Source: an uncultured Maribacter sp.
GTDB taxonomy: Bacteria > Bacteroidota > Bacteroidia > Flavobacteriales > Flavobacteriaceae
Length of the DNA: 64,000 nucleotides
Direction: 5' to 3'
Assembly: GCA_947498505.1 (NCBI GenBank)
Contig: CANMKG010000007.1
Span: 145,485-209,484, forward strand
Both the position numbers and the translations under genes were made by a program. Shown piece by piece: positions 18,995-28,188 of this stretch; the stretch's first letter is position 1, and the number at the start of each line of letters is the position of its first letter. The notes beneath the pieces are model-generated. The model was not told the origin of the DNA. It saw nothing but the letters and a program-made list of their open reading frames with translations, and ran no database searches.

Positions 18995-19687
18995 TTAAAG
19001 AGGTTCGTTAAGTAAATCTAAAAACTCTACAGCATTTGCTTCCATTTTATGTACAACCTTGTCTGTTCTATTTACAAGGTGATTATATCCAATATAAGCC
19101 ACAATACCAACAATTAAACCAGCAACCGTGGTTGTCATTGCTGTATATATTCCTGAGGCTAACGACCCCATTTCAGCCTGACCTCCACTACTCGCCATTT
19201 CATGAAATGCTAAAATCATACCAATTACTGTTCCAAGAAAACCAATCATTGGGGCAGCACCAGCAACTGTTGCTAAAACGCTAACATTACGCTCTAATTT
19301 GTAAACCTCAAGAGTACCTGCATTTTCAATTGCAGTATTTATATCATCTAAAGGTTTTCCTATTCTAGAAATACCTTTTTCCGTTAATCTCGCAACAGGA
19401 GAATCTGTTTGCGCACATAACAATTTTGCAGCTTCGAGTTTACCTCCAGTAACATGATCTCTAATTTGATTCATGAAATTTTTATCGATTTTAGAAGCAG
19501 CTTTTATTGCAAAAATGCGTTCAAAATAAATATATAAAGCAACAAACAACAAAACAAAAAGTACAGCGATAATAATAACGCTACCCGTTCCTCCATTGAA
19601 AATTAAATCGATTACAGAAAGTGTTTTTTCTTCTGAAACCACTTCTCCTAACGCCGATTCGTCAGCAAGGTCTTGAAATAATAACAT
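18995..19687 (-). CDS. exbB: MotA/TolQ/ExbB proton channel protein
   Basis: Inner-membrane proton channel, 230 residues, with three hydrophobic segments: around 34-54, then two at about 140-165 and 180-205. The C-terminal MotA/ExbB block APMIGFLGTVIGMILAFHEMA and the segment SGIYTAMTTTVAGLIVGIVAYIGYN are clear. First gene of the exbB-exbD-tonB-folC series on the minus strand, nine bases upstream of exbD. Confidence 0.92.
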   Translation of the reverse strand: MLLFQDLADESALGEVVSEEKTLSVIDLIFNGGTGSVIIIAVLFVLLFVALYIYFERIFAIKAASKIDKNFMNQIRDHVTGGKLEAAKLLCAQTDSPVARLTEKGISRIGKPLDDINTAIENAGTLEVYKLERNVSVLATVAGAAPMIGFLGTVIGMILAFHEMASSGGQAEMGSLASGIYTAMTTTVAGLIVGIVAYIGYNHLVNRTDKVVHKMEANAVEFLDLLNEPL

Positions 19688-19741
19688 AAAATTGAATTCT
19701 TAAAGTTGCCTTTATAACGGTGTTTTCTTTATTTAAGTATG

Positions 19742-21136
19742 CTATAAGATGTAATTTCTCATTACAATAAACGCAATTGCTCCTGCTAAAAATCCAATTA
19801 GTGCCAACCAAGCAATTTTCTTAAAATACCAAAAGAAATCAATCTTCTCCATTCCCATAGCAACAACACCTGCAGCAGACCCAATAATTAACATACTACC
19901 ACCTGTACCTGCAGAAAACGCAATAAAGTGCCACAGCGGGTTATCTAAAGGTTCAGAAAACATTCCCAAACTTGCTGCAACTAAAGGAACATTATCTATA
20001 ACCGCTGAACCAACACCTAGTAACATGATTACCAAATCAGATACTTGTGCATCAGCTTGTTCAGTACCTAACATTGGTAATGACTCCTTTAAAGTATCAG
20101 CAAAACCAAATAATAGGCCTAACGATTCTAATGCGGCAACTGCCATTAATATCCCTAAAAAGAATAGGATACTTGGAAGTTCAATTTTTGACAATGAACT
20201 GTGAACTGGACTGTGATGTGCGTGCCCCTCACTTTCTCCGTCAACATTAGAAATACTAAACTTAGAACTACTATAAATTTCAGCAAACGTTGCCACTACT
20301 GCAAGTGAAAGCATCATACCTACATAAGGAGGTAAATGTGTAACAGTTTTAAAGATAGGAACAAAAACTATTGCTGTTAGTCCTAAATATAGCATTGTAG
20401 CTCCAAATCTACTTTTTGGTTTATCTTCTTCTGAATCATCTCCTTCAATTTCTCCTTTAAACGCGGGCATAAAGGTTGCTATTAACGCTGGAATTATCAT
20501 ACATAATAGTGACGGTATTAATAAGTATGAAATAAGCTGCCCAGTACTTACTTTTTTTCCAATCCACAACATAGTTGTTGTAACATCTCCAATTGGAGAC
20601 CAAGCGCCACCTGCATTTGCCGCAACAATAATTAAACCAGCAAACCACAAACGGTCATTTCTACTACTTACAATTTTTTGAAGTATTGATATTAATACAA
20701 TGGTAGCTGTTAAATTATCAATGATTGCAGACAATATAAAAGCCATGAAAGAAAATATCCAAAGTATTTTTACCTTACTTTTTGTTTTTATAAATCCTTT
20801 AATTGTTGAAAAACCATCAAAATAGTCTATAATTTCAACTATGGTCATTGCACCCAATAAAAACACCAATATTTCAGCCGTTTTACCTAAGTGATGTAAA
20901 AGCGTTTCTTCTAATATGTGGAGTTTTTCTTCATGATTCAAAACTCCAAAATTATCCATTAAAGCATGCTTTGCTGAATCAAACCACGTTGAAAAACCAT
21001 CAATCCCTAACGCCATAAATGCCCATAAAATAGCCATCATAGCTAATGCTGGAATTAATTTGTCAATTTTTAAATTATGTTCAAGAGTAATTGCTAAATA
21101 CCCCAGAAAAAAAATAATAATCATAATGGTCTCCAT
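19742..21136 (-). CDS. nhaD: Sodium:proton antiporter, NhaD type
   Basis: A 464-residue polytopic transporter of the ion-transporter superfamily. Characteristic NhaD stretches include FLLGAMTIVEIIDYFDGF, SAIIDNLTATIVLISIL, IVAANAGGAWSPIGDVTTTMLWIGK and SAVIDNVPLVAASLGMF; the two opposed segments with IIDNLTA and VIDNVPL form the ion site. It exchanges sodium or lithium for protons at the inner membrane. A His-rich loop (GHAHHSPVHSS) interrupts the middle. Single gene with its own spacing on both sides. Confidence 0.88.
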   Translation of the reverse strand: METIMIIIFFLGYLAITLEHNLKIDKLIPALAMMAILWAFMALGIDGFSTWFDSAKHALMDNFGVLNHEEKLHILEETLLHHLGKTAEILVFLLGAMTIVEIIDYFDGFSTIKGFIKTKSKVKILWIFSFMAFILSAIIDNLTATIVLISILQKIVSSRNDRLWFAGLIIVAANAGGAWSPIGDVTTTMLWIGKKVSTGQLISYLLIPSLLCMIIPALIATFMPAFKGEIEGDDSEEDKPKSRFGATMLYLGLTAIVFVPIFKTVTHLPPYVGMMLSLAVVATFAEIYSSSKFSISNVDGESEGHAHHSPVHSSLSKIELPSILFFLGILMAVAALESLGLLFGFADTLKESLPMLGTEQADAQVSDLVIMLLGVGSAVIDNVPLVAASLGMFSEPLDNPLWHFIAFSAGTGGSMLIIGSAAGVVAMGMEKIDFFWYFKKIAWLALIGFLAGAIAFIVMRNYIL

Positions 21137-21155
21137 AATCTGCGTAATTTAAATA

Positions 21156-22388
21156 CTATATTAATTGTTTTAGCGCTATCTCAAACGCTGTTTTGCTTAA
21201 ATGCTTTTTAGATTTATTTTGGCTAAAGATATTCAAAATTGCTTCTCGAATGGTATTAGAATTGTCATTAAATATTAACGCATCATCCATACCCACTCTT
21301 TTCTCCATAAAATAGGCAAATACACGTGCCATTCCGCAATTAGAAATAAAGTCGGGAATTAGACTAACCCTATTATCTGTATGCTCCATAATGGGTCCAA
21401 AAAATATTTCTTTGTCTGCAAAAGGAACATTTGCTCCACAAGAAATAACTTCAAGATTTGTTTCAATCATTTTATCAATTTGCTCCTTGTTAATAAGTCT
21501 TGAGGCAGCACAAGGTGCAAAAATTTCACAAGGAAGCTCCCAAATTTTCTCATTAATTTCTTCAAACGAAACCAACTCTCCCTCTGGCAACGCCAGAGTA
21601 TTTCCTTCTTTATTTAAAAACAATTCTTTAATTTCGGAAAAGGTAAATCCGTTTTCATTAATAACTCCCCCAACTTTATCAATAATTCCAACAATTTTAA
21701 CACCCATCTGGGCTAAGTAAAATGCTGCAGAACTACCTACATTACCAAAACCCTGGATTATTGCTCTTTTGTTAGTAACATCTCCTCCATAAATATGATA
21801 ATAATGACGTACGGCTTCTGCAACGCCAAAACCCGTAATCATATCAGCGACGGTATACTTTCGGGAAAGATCTGGAGAATATTTGGGATTCTCCAAAGGT
21901 TTAATTACTCCAAGTCGCAACTGACCTATTCTATTAATCTTATCCGCTTCAGTTGGCTTAAAGTGCCCATTAAACACTCCTTCTTGTGGATGCCAAACCC
22001 CTACATCCTCCGAAATAGGAATAACTTCATTTATTTCATCGACATTTAAATCTCCACCAGTACCGTAATAACTTTTAAGTAATGGAGCCACAGCTTTATA
22101 CCATCTTTCTAAAACTCCTTTTTTTCTAGAATCATTGGGGTCAAAATTTATTCCTGATTTTGCTCCCCCAATTGGTGGCCCTGATACTGTAAATTTAACT
22201 TCCATAGTTTTTGCCAGAGAAAAAACTTCATTAAAATCAAGTCCTTTTCGCATTCTAGTGCCCCCACCAGCAGCTCCCCCGCGAAGGGAATTAATAACAA
22301 CCCAGCCTTCGGCCTCGGTTTCTGAATCCTTCCAATTAAAAACTATTTCTGGACTTTTATTTTGGTATTTATTTAGTAATTCTTTCAT
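21156..22388 (-). CDS. Glu/Leu/Phe/Val-type amino-acid dehydrogenase
   Basis: A 410-residue NAD(P)-dependent oxidative deaminase. GGAAGGGTRMRKGL, the catalytic PPIGGAKSGINFDP (conserved Lys) and GTGGDLNVDE form the active-site half. The Rossmann motif GFGNVGSSAAFYL begins the nucleotide-binding half. The substrate cannot be told from sequence. It is separated from nhaD by only 19 bases. Upstream lies the long noncoding stretch that precedes the T6SS island. Confidence 0.85.
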   Translation of the reverse strand: MKELLNKYQNKSPEIVFNWKDSETEAEGWVVINSLRGGAAGGGTRMRKGLDFNEVFSLAKTMEVKFTVSGPPIGGAKSGINFDPNDSRKKGVLERWYKAVAPLLKSYYGTGGDLNVDEINEVIPISEDVGVWHPQEGVFNGHFKPTEADKINRIGQLRLGVIKPLENPKYSPDLSRKYTVADMITGFGVAEAVRHYYHIYGGDVTNKRAIIQGFGNVGSSAAFYLAQMGVKIVGIIDKVGGVINENGFTFSEIKELFLNKEGNTLALPEGELVSFEEINEKIWELPCEIFAPCAASRLINKEQIDKMIETNLEVISCGANVPFADKEIFFGPIMEHTDNRVSLIPDFISNCGMARVFAYFMEKRVGMDDALIFNDNSNTIREAILNIFSQNKSKKHLSKTAFEIALKQLI

Positions 22389-22765
22389 TATTGATAATTG
22401 ATTTAATAAATAGACTTTGCGCTAACCTTAATAACATATGTGATATTTTCCCCTAACCGGGGTTAGTGCTGTCTCATATTACCGAGCGGTTTTAAATCAA
22501 TTGAATTTCAATATTACTCCAACAAATATATGTATTAACATTAATTTGTTTTAAGTGTTTTAAAAAAACTTCCATACTAGGAAATTTTACTAAAAACTAA
22601 AGATATCAATAGCAAATAAAGTAAGAAATAACAACTTTTATAAATCTTACAAAAATATTTTATATTCTTAGTAAAAAATCTACGAAGAGTATTCTTGGTG
22701 ACGAAAAAAAACGCTATTTTATTTCAAAATTTTTTAATAAAATCATCTTGAAACACTTATTATAA

Positions 22766-22781
22766 TTGCATTTCATCGATC
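22766..22781 (+). promoter_or_regulatory. T6SS motif copy 1
   Basis: TTGCATTTCATCGATC, 189 bases upstream of hcp. First of three same-orientation copies; the distance to the next is 23 bases. The same motif recurs upstream of tssO and vgrG. Confidence 0.6.
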
Positions 22782-22788
22782 ACAAACC

Positions 22789-22804
22789 TTGCATTTCATC
22801 GAAA
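22789..22804 (+). promoter_or_regulatory. T6SS motif copy 2
   Basis: TTGCATTTCATCGAAA, 166 bases upstream of hcp, identical to copy 1 over the first 14 positions and followed by further A residues. Confidence 0.6.
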
Positions 22805-22819
22805 AACCAATCGAAAGGT

Positions 22820-22835
22820 GTGTATTTCATCTAAT
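22820..22835 (+). promoter_or_regulatory. T6SS motif copy 3 (degenerate)
   Basis: GTGTATTTCATCTAAT keeps TGTATTTCATC but loses the TCGA end. It is 31 bases after copy 2 and 135 bases before the hcp start. Confidence 0.5.
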
Positions 22836-22954
22836 ATAAAGGATTTTTTACACAAGGTTAACATATCGTCAATTTTCGTAAGAATAATTGTACTACATTT
22901 ATCTCGAAATAATAAATCAGGCAATATTGCCATTTAATCTAAAACACATTTATT

Positions 22955-23344
22955 ATGTCATTTAAAGCAAAATTAGAATTAGCAGGTAAAGAGTTTAACG
23001 TGCTAAATTGTAGCTACGATCTTTTTCAAGAGGTTGATGCAACAGGAAGACCATCATCTGTAACCAGAGGTGGTAGAGTTAAATTAACAGTAGAATCTAC
23101 AGCTGACACAAGTTTAGCTGAATGGATGTTCAACAACTTTGAACGTCGTGATGGTGCTGTAAAATTCCTTAAGCGTGACAATGAAGCTACAGCCAAAGAG
23201 CTAAAGTTTACTGAAGGCTACATGGTTAAGTACGCTGAAAGTTTTGACCACGTTGGAGACAATCCAATGACTGAGACTTTTATGATTTCTGCCCGCTCAA
23301 TTACTATGGGATCAGGAGAGCATATGAACGACTGGCCAGAATAA
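22955..23344 (+). CDS. tssD: T6SS tube protein Hcp (TssD), copy 1
   Basis: Main T6SS tube subunit. The 129-residue protein matches the Bacteroidota TssD family: MSFKAKLELAGKEFNVL at the start, VDATGRPSSVTRGGRVKLTVES in the middle and MTETFMISARSITMG near the end. It has no signal peptide and would stack as hexamer rings in the cytoplasm. It is monocistronic: three motif copies lie upstream and two strong hairpins follow, suggesting independent, high expression as is usual for Hcp. Confidence 0.93.
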   Translation: MSFKAKLELAGKEFNVLNCSYDLFQEVDATGRPSSVTRGGRVKLTVESTADTSLAEWMFNNFERRDGAVKFLKRDNEATAKELKFTEGYMVKYAESFDHVGDNPMTETFMISARSITMGSGEHMNDWPE

Positions 23345-23354
23345 ATTGCTTAAG

Positions 23355-23370
23355 CATTGCGAAAGCAATG
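23355..23370 (+). other. GNRA-loop hairpin after hcp
   Basis: CATTGC-GAAA-GCAATG forms a six-pair stem closed by a GAAA tetraloop, 11 bases after the hcp stop codon. It may protect the 3' end of the hcp message; a full terminator follows at once. Confidence 0.6.
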
Positions 23371-23374
23371 AAAC

Positions 23375-23408
23375 AAAAAAGGGAGTGCGTAACCGCATCT
23401 CCCTTTTT
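23375..23408 (+). terminator. Rho-independent terminator after hcp
   Basis: An A-run, stem GGGAG-TGCG / CGCA-T-CTCCC with one bulged base, then a T-run. It isolates hcp from clpV, which starts 216 bases further on. Confidence 0.85.
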
Positions 23409-23623
23409 CACTCTTATTAAACCAATAACCACATCAAAAACCAAAAATTAACATTTCCTTCATAAAAGTTTAAATCACTGATATTGCTATTTTTAGTATA
23501 AATTTATATCTTCCCTTTCTCTCTTTTTTAAGAGATTTTTTTTACACTTTTTTATTTTACCCAAAACCCCAAAATAATAAAATCGTATTAATTTAGTTAT
23601 ACTTACTTACAAACCTAACTTAA

Positions 23624-26110
23624 ATGAACCACAATATATCTCCAGAAGTTAAAAACGCCTTACATATAGCTGAAGCAAATGCAAAAGGTTATTTTAATGA
23701 CACCTATGGAGCATCGCACCTATTAAGAGCACTTTTACATAAAGAAATTGGTCTACGTTCCTTTATCGATAACATTGGTGGTGATGTATACTATCTAGAA
23801 GAATGGGCGGACGTTCGCATGGAAGGTCTACCTAGAACTACAAAAGTACAAGATACTATCTCTGGCGATTCATCTATTGACGCAGTGTTTAACGAAGCTG
23901 AAATGATTACGCTAAAACTTGGTTTAGATGAAGTAACTCCAGTTTGCGTGTTCGCAGCACTTTGTACACCAGGTGTTGGCTTCTCCTATGAGCAATTAAA
24001 AACATTACCGGTTACTAGAGACCAAATTTTAAATGCTGTCGGCAATCAATCCACCTCAGGAAATACTAACGAAAATGTAGTTTCCAATGCAACTACAAAC
24101 TCAAAAACGGATATCAGTGTGTTAACTAAATATTGCATTGATAAAACCGCTTTAGCAAAAAGCAAAGCTCTACATGAAATTCGTAGTAGAGATGCGGAAA
24201 TAAAAATGGTAATAGAAATTTTAGGACGACATTCTAAACCAAATGTACTCGTAATAGGAGAACCTGGTGTTGGAAAAACGGCCTTACTTGACGGTTTTTC
24301 AAATGCCTTAATCAATGAACATGTTCCTGAATCTTTAGCTAACGCTCAAATTTATGAGCTTGACTATATTGAATTGGTTTCAGGGGCTAGTTACAGCGGA
24401 GAAGTAGAAGACCGATTTAAAAAAGTAATAAACGCTATTAAAGCTTTTGACAAACCTATTTTTTTAATTGATGAGTTACATAATCTAACAGACAAAGATG
24501 GGCCAAACAAAGGCTTAATTAATATTTTAAAATCCGAGCTTGCTAAAGGAGAAATTACCATACTCGCAACCGTTACAAACGATGCTTATCGCAAAAACAT
24601 AGAAAATAATGAAACACTTTCTAGAAGATTTGAAGAAGTTAGGTTAGATGAACCTTCAGAAAAAGATGCATTAAAAATGATTGAGCACACCATAAATGAT
24701 TACTGTACTCATCATAACCTTGCGGTAAATCAAAATACCATAGAAGAAGCAATAAAGTTGTCTAAAAGATTTAACAAAGATCGCAGCTTACCTGATTCGG
24801 CCATTGATTTATTGGATCGTACAATGTCTGCAACTAAATACATGACCGAAACCACGGCTTCTGTTACTGATAAGATAAGTGAGGAAATAAATGCTATATA
24901 TAACAGTGAAGTATCCGAAGAAAAAAAATATACTTCGTTAGCACATATTTATGATAATCTTCCCAATAGACTTAGTTATTTATTGTTCACAGAAATAAAT
25001 GAAGAGGACTACAACAATAAGGCAAACAGCGTAATTGATTTAAAAATACAATTAGAGCAACTTCTAAATGCATTAAAAACATTCGGAAACAAACCGAAAA
25101 ACGCTATCAACAAAAACGATGTTTCTGCTACAATAGCCAATAAAACAGGTATCCCGGTTGGGCAATTACAAGCCAATGAAAAGGAAAGACTGTTAAGTAT
25201 GGAAGAAATACTAAAACAGCGTGTAATTGGGCAAGACCATGCTGTAAAAACAATAAGTGAGGCAGTACTGGAATCCCGATCAGGCTTAAGTAAACCAGGG
25301 TTACCAATAGGGTCTTTTTTCTTTACAGGCCCTACCGGAACAGGAAAAACCGAGCTTGCAAAGGCATTAGCTGAGTTTTTGTTTCAGACGCAAGATGCTA
25401 TCATACGTTTTGATATGTCTGAATTTAAAGAAGAACATTCGGCAGCATTGTTATATGGTGCACCTCCTGGTTATGTGGGTTACGAAGAAGGAGGGATTTT
25501 GGTGAATAAAATTCGTCAAAAACCCTACTCAATAGTACTTTTTGATGAAATTGAAAAAGCACATCCGTCTGTATTTGATATCTTTTTACAAATATTAGAT
25601 GAAGGAAAATTAAATGATCGTTTAGGGAAAACCGGAGACTTCTCCAATGCTGTAATCTTATTTACATCTAACATAGGTAGCGAACACGTAGTTGAATCAT
25701 TTTCAAAAAACATTATTCCAAAATCATCAGATTTGTTAGAACTAATGGGAAAGCATTTTAGACCAGAGTTCTTAGGAAGATTGACTGAAATTGTTCCTTT
25801 TGCCCCTATTACACAAGAAAACATTGTTAGCATATTTAATATTCAAATGAAAGACCTTTTAAAGGCTCTTGAAAAACAAAATGTAACGCTAGAACTTACA
25901 GAAGATGCTAAAAAACATCTTGCAAACAAAGGCTTTACACCAAAGTATGGAGCAAGACCATTACGCGGTACTATTAGAAATGAATTACGCAGACCATTAT
26001 CCAGAATGCTAATTACTGGAAAAATTAAAAAAGGAGATGTTGTTTCCTTGTCTATAGAAAATGAGGAGTTAAAATGGCAACTCCCCAAACCAGAACCTGT
26101 TTACAACTAA
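23624..26110 (+). CDS. clpV: T6SS ATPase ClpV (TssH)
   Basis: AAA+ unfoldase that disassembles the contracted T6SS sheath. The 828-residue protein has a Clp N-domain (about 1-150), first Walker A GEPGVGKT (212-219) with FLIDELHNL as Walker B, a middle domain (about 400-500) that is shorter than in ClpB, and second Walker A GPTGTGKT (569-576) with VLFDEIEKAHPSVFDIFLQILDEG. The C-terminal domain has GARPLRGTIRNELRRPL. Position next to tssB-tssC and the family make it ClpV rather than ClpB. Confidence 0.92.
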   Translation: MNHNISPEVKNALHIAEANAKGYFNDTYGASHLLRALLHKEIGLRSFIDNIGGDVYYLEEWADVRMEGLPRTTKVQDTISGDSSIDAVFNEAEMITLKLGLDEVTPVCVFAALCTPGVGFSYEQLKTLPVTRDQILNAVGNQSTSGNTNENVVSNATTNSKTDISVLTKYCIDKTALAKSKALHEIRSRDAEIKMVIEILGRHSKPNVLVIGEPGVGKTALLDGFSNALINEHVPESLANAQIYELDYIELVSGASYSGEVEDRFKKVINAIKAFDKPIFLIDELHNLTDKDGPNKGLINILKSELAKGEITILATVTNDAYRKNIENNETLSRRFEEVRLDEPSEKDALKMIEHTINDYCTHHNLAVNQNTIEEAIKLSKRFNKDRSLPDSAIDLLDRTMSATKYMTETTASVTDKISEEINAIYNSEVSEEKKYTSLAHIYDNLPNRLSYLLFTEINEEDYNNKANSVIDLKIQLEQLLNALKTFGNKPKNAINKNDVSATIANKTGIPVGQLQANEKERLLSMEEILKQRVIGQDHAVKTISEAVLESRSGLSKPGLPIGSFFFTGPTGTGKTELAKALAEFLFQTQDAIIRFDMSEFKEEHSAALLYGAPPGYVGYEEGGILVNKIRQKPYSIVLFDEIEKAHPSVFDIFLQILDEGKLNDRLGKTGDFSNAVILFTSNIGSEHVVESFSKNIIPKSSDLLELMGKHFRPEFLGRLTEIVPFAPITQENIVSIFNIQMKDLLKALEKQNVTLELTEDAKKHLANKGFTPKYGARPLRGTIRNELRRPLSRMLITGKIKKGDVVSLSIENEELKWQLPKPEPVYN

Positions 26111-26149
26111 TAATTATAACACTAAACACGCAGTAAAAACAATTGTATT

Positions 26150-26599
26150 ATGAGTGATCAAACTTACGGCTTAGGTGGTACAGAAGTAAAACGCGAAAGC
26201 ATAGAATCTTTACAAGAGATACCACAAAACAGAACAATATTTGTTGAAAAACTTACACAAGATCAACCGCTTAGACCGGAGATGGTAAAAGGGTTAAAAA
26301 CAGTTGATGAAGTTTTTGAGCACTACAGACCTTCAATAGAATTAAGTTTTGAAGATAGTGAGGGCATGGAATCTAAATCTACCTTAAATTTTAATAATCT
26401 TGGTGATTTTGGAAAGAAAGGAATTGTAAATCAAAGTGAATTCCTTAAGGATTTAGACACCGAAAAGGACCAGTATTTGAAGGTCATAAAACAATTAAAG
26501 ACTAACAAAATTTTAAAAGCTGCCTTAAGTGACCCCGATGCTAAAGAAGCTTTACTAAATACAATACAAGAACTTATCTCTGAACTAGAAACTAAATAA
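26150..26599 (+). CDS. tssB: T6SS sheath small subunit TssB
   Basis: Small sheath subunit (VipA-like), 149 residues. IPQNRTIFVEKLTQDQPLRPEMVKGLKTVDEVFEHYRP and TLNFNNLGDFGKKGIVNQSEFLKDL are recognisable Bacteroidota TssB segments, ending in a helical tail. It pairs with TssC from the next gene, two bases downstream. Its sequence is paralogous to the first 148 residues of the fusion protein encoded at 28189. Confidence 0.92.
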   Translation: MSDQTYGLGGTEVKRESIESLQEIPQNRTIFVEKLTQDQPLRPEMVKGLKTVDEVFEHYRPSIELSFEDSEGMESKSTLNFNNLGDFGKKGIVNQSEFLKDLDTEKDQYLKVIKQLKTNKILKAALSDPDAKEALLNTIQELISELETK

Positions 26600-26601
26600 A
26601 C

Positions 26602-27951
26602 ATGGCAAATACAGAAAAAGCAGTAAAGCAAGAAGCTGTACAAGACGTACAAGTAGCAAAAAAAAGTAGCGAAAGCCTTGTAAAATATGGAGGTTTTGAT
26701 TTAGTTGAAGCTACTATTGATGGTAGTCAGAACATGAACCCAGAACGTAAGGCCAGAAAAAAAATATTTCTTACCGAAAGTTCTAAAAGTTTAGAACGTA
26801 AAACCGTAAAAAAAACACTTGAAATATGGTCTTCTATTTTAAATAGCTCTGATGATATTTCTCAAATGATAGAAAATGCTGAAGAACAATCTAAAATTGC
26901 CAATGAAACTTTAGATAAAAATGTAGGCAAAGCTTTAGAAGAAACTAGAGATTTAGAGCGTTCTTACCGTTCAATGGCTCTTTTTTACAAAAACGCTGAA
27001 GAAGAAAAAATAAGAAATATTACCATTGTAAATGCAGAGTTAGACCAAATAAAAGATTTGGATAACACCAGTTTTACAGATGCTATAACAGCAGAATTAC
27101 GTGACACCTATGACCGTTTAGACCTAAGAGACAATTATGGTTTATTAGTAATTCCAGGTTATTTAGGTTCTAACACTGTTGTAGATAAGTGGGCAAAAAT
27201 AGCTTACGACAATAAGGTAATGCTTGTAACCGATTTTGAACATTTAGATGAGCCAGATGATGTTTTAGAAATGTTTGAAGCTGCAAAACTAACAAGCAGT
27301 GAAAATCACCGCTCAAATATTATGATGACCTGTAACTGGTTAAAAGGTCGTGAAAAATTTAGTGATGTAGGTGAACAAGACGATTTGTATGTGCCACCTT
27401 CAGGAGCCCTTGCAGGAAAAATGTATCAAACTTTAATGTCGCAAGTAACTGCCGGTAAAAAATATGGCGGAATGAATGAGGTTAGTGGCGTTCGTTTTGA
27501 TTTAAGAAAGAGCGAAATAACCAATCTAGAAAAAGTTGGTCTAGTACCAATGGTAGATGAGTACGGAAAAGTAATGGCTTTTTCAGCTAAAACTCTTTTT
27601 AACGGAGATAACCTAGGACTACAAACCTATTCTGTAGTAAGAGTTTTTGACTATGTTACTAAAGTCCTTATGGATTTCTTAAACCGAAGAGCTTTTGAAA
27701 ACTTCAATGCAAGAACAAGATCTGAGCTTAACAGCCAAATTGTTAAATTCTTGGACAAAATATCTGGACCAGGTAAACTTATCGAAGACTTTACAATTAA
27801 ACGTTTTGAACAAGACCCAAATCAAAAAGACCGTATTCACTTAGACATTCACATGAAACCATATTTTCCTGCTAAAAACTTCTTAATAAAATTAGATGGT
27901 CAAAAAGGAGATGATGGTAACGACTGGGAAGCTGAGTACGAACAGCAATAG
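26602..27951 (+). CDS. tssC: T6SS sheath large subunit TssC
   Basis: Large sheath subunit (VipB-like), 449 residues. Core motifs: NAELDQIKDLDN, YDRLDLRDNYGLLVIPGYLG, MMTCNWLKG, PPSGALAGKMYQTLMSQ, AKTLFNGDNLGLQTYSVVRVFDYV and FPAKNFLIKLDGQ at the C-terminus. With TssB it forms the contractile cylinder around the Hcp tube. A strong hairpin follows about 40 bases after the stop codon and may end or stabilise the clpV-tssB-tssC transcript. Confidence 0.93.
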   Translation: MANTEKAVKQEAVQDVQVAKKSSESLVKYGGFDLVEATIDGSQNMNPERKARKKIFLTESSKSLERKTVKKTLEIWSSILNSSDDISQMIENAEEQSKIANETLDKNVGKALEETRDLERSYRSMALFYKNAEEEKIRNITIVNAELDQIKDLDNTSFTDAITAELRDTYDRLDLRDNYGLLVIPGYLGSNTVVDKWAKIAYDNKVMLVTDFEHLDEPDDVLEMFEAAKLTSSENHRSNIMMTCNWLKGREKFSDVGEQDDLYVPPSGALAGKMYQTLMSQVTAGKKYGGMNEVSGVRFDLRKSEITNLEKVGLVPMVDEYGKVMAFSAKTLFNGDNLGLQTYSVVRVFDYVTKVLMDFLNRRAFENFNARTRSELNSQIVKFLDKISGPGKLIEDFTIKRFEQDPNQKDRIHLDIHMKPYFPAKNFLIKLDGQKGDDGNDWEAEYEQQ

Positions 27952-27993
27952 TTAAAAGTTAACACTTAAATACAACTTAGTTTAAAACCAAAC

Positions 27994-28038
27994 TATTTTA
28001 AAGTATGCTCAATTAAATATTGAGTGTACTTTAAAATA
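27994..28038 (+). terminator. Long stem-loop after tssC
   Basis: Arms TATTTTAAAGTATGCTCAAT (27994-28013) and its complement (28019-28038) pair over 20 positions with two G-U wobbles and a five-base loop TAAAT. There is no T-run, so it may act as a processing or stabilising 3' structure rather than a simple terminator. It separates tssB-tssC from the fusion gene. Confidence 0.55.
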
Positions 28039-28188
28039 ATGGTTACAATTAAATTTATGTATTAAAAGTGAAGAAAAGTACCTGTTACAGCTAGTTCTTA
28101 GCATTTATTCTTCCAAGGTAACAGTGAAATTTCTATTTATTTTAAACCAATATTAAAAATGATTTAGCCCTAAATCACACACTGCATC

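Larger units (their letters stand above)
22389..22954. other. Regulatory intergenic region at the left edge of the T6SS island
   Basis: These 566 bases hold no credible gene. They contain a short inverted repeat CTAACC-GG-GGTTAG near 22453-22467 just upstream of the dehydrogenase gene, then strongly AT-rich sequence, and three direct copies of the TGYATTTCATC motif (22766-22835) upstream of hcp. Promoters for the divergent dehydrogenase and hcp genes lie here. Confidence 0.7.

Noticed and set aside
22453..22467. Terminator for the dehydrogenase region
   Set aside because: CTAACC/GGTTAG lies upstream of the dehydrogenase start, has no T-run and only six pairs; at most an operator.
23624..26110. 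Reading the AAA+ gene as general chaperone ClpB
   Set aside because: It directly precedes tssB and tssC and has a short middle domain, which fits ClpV/TssH better.
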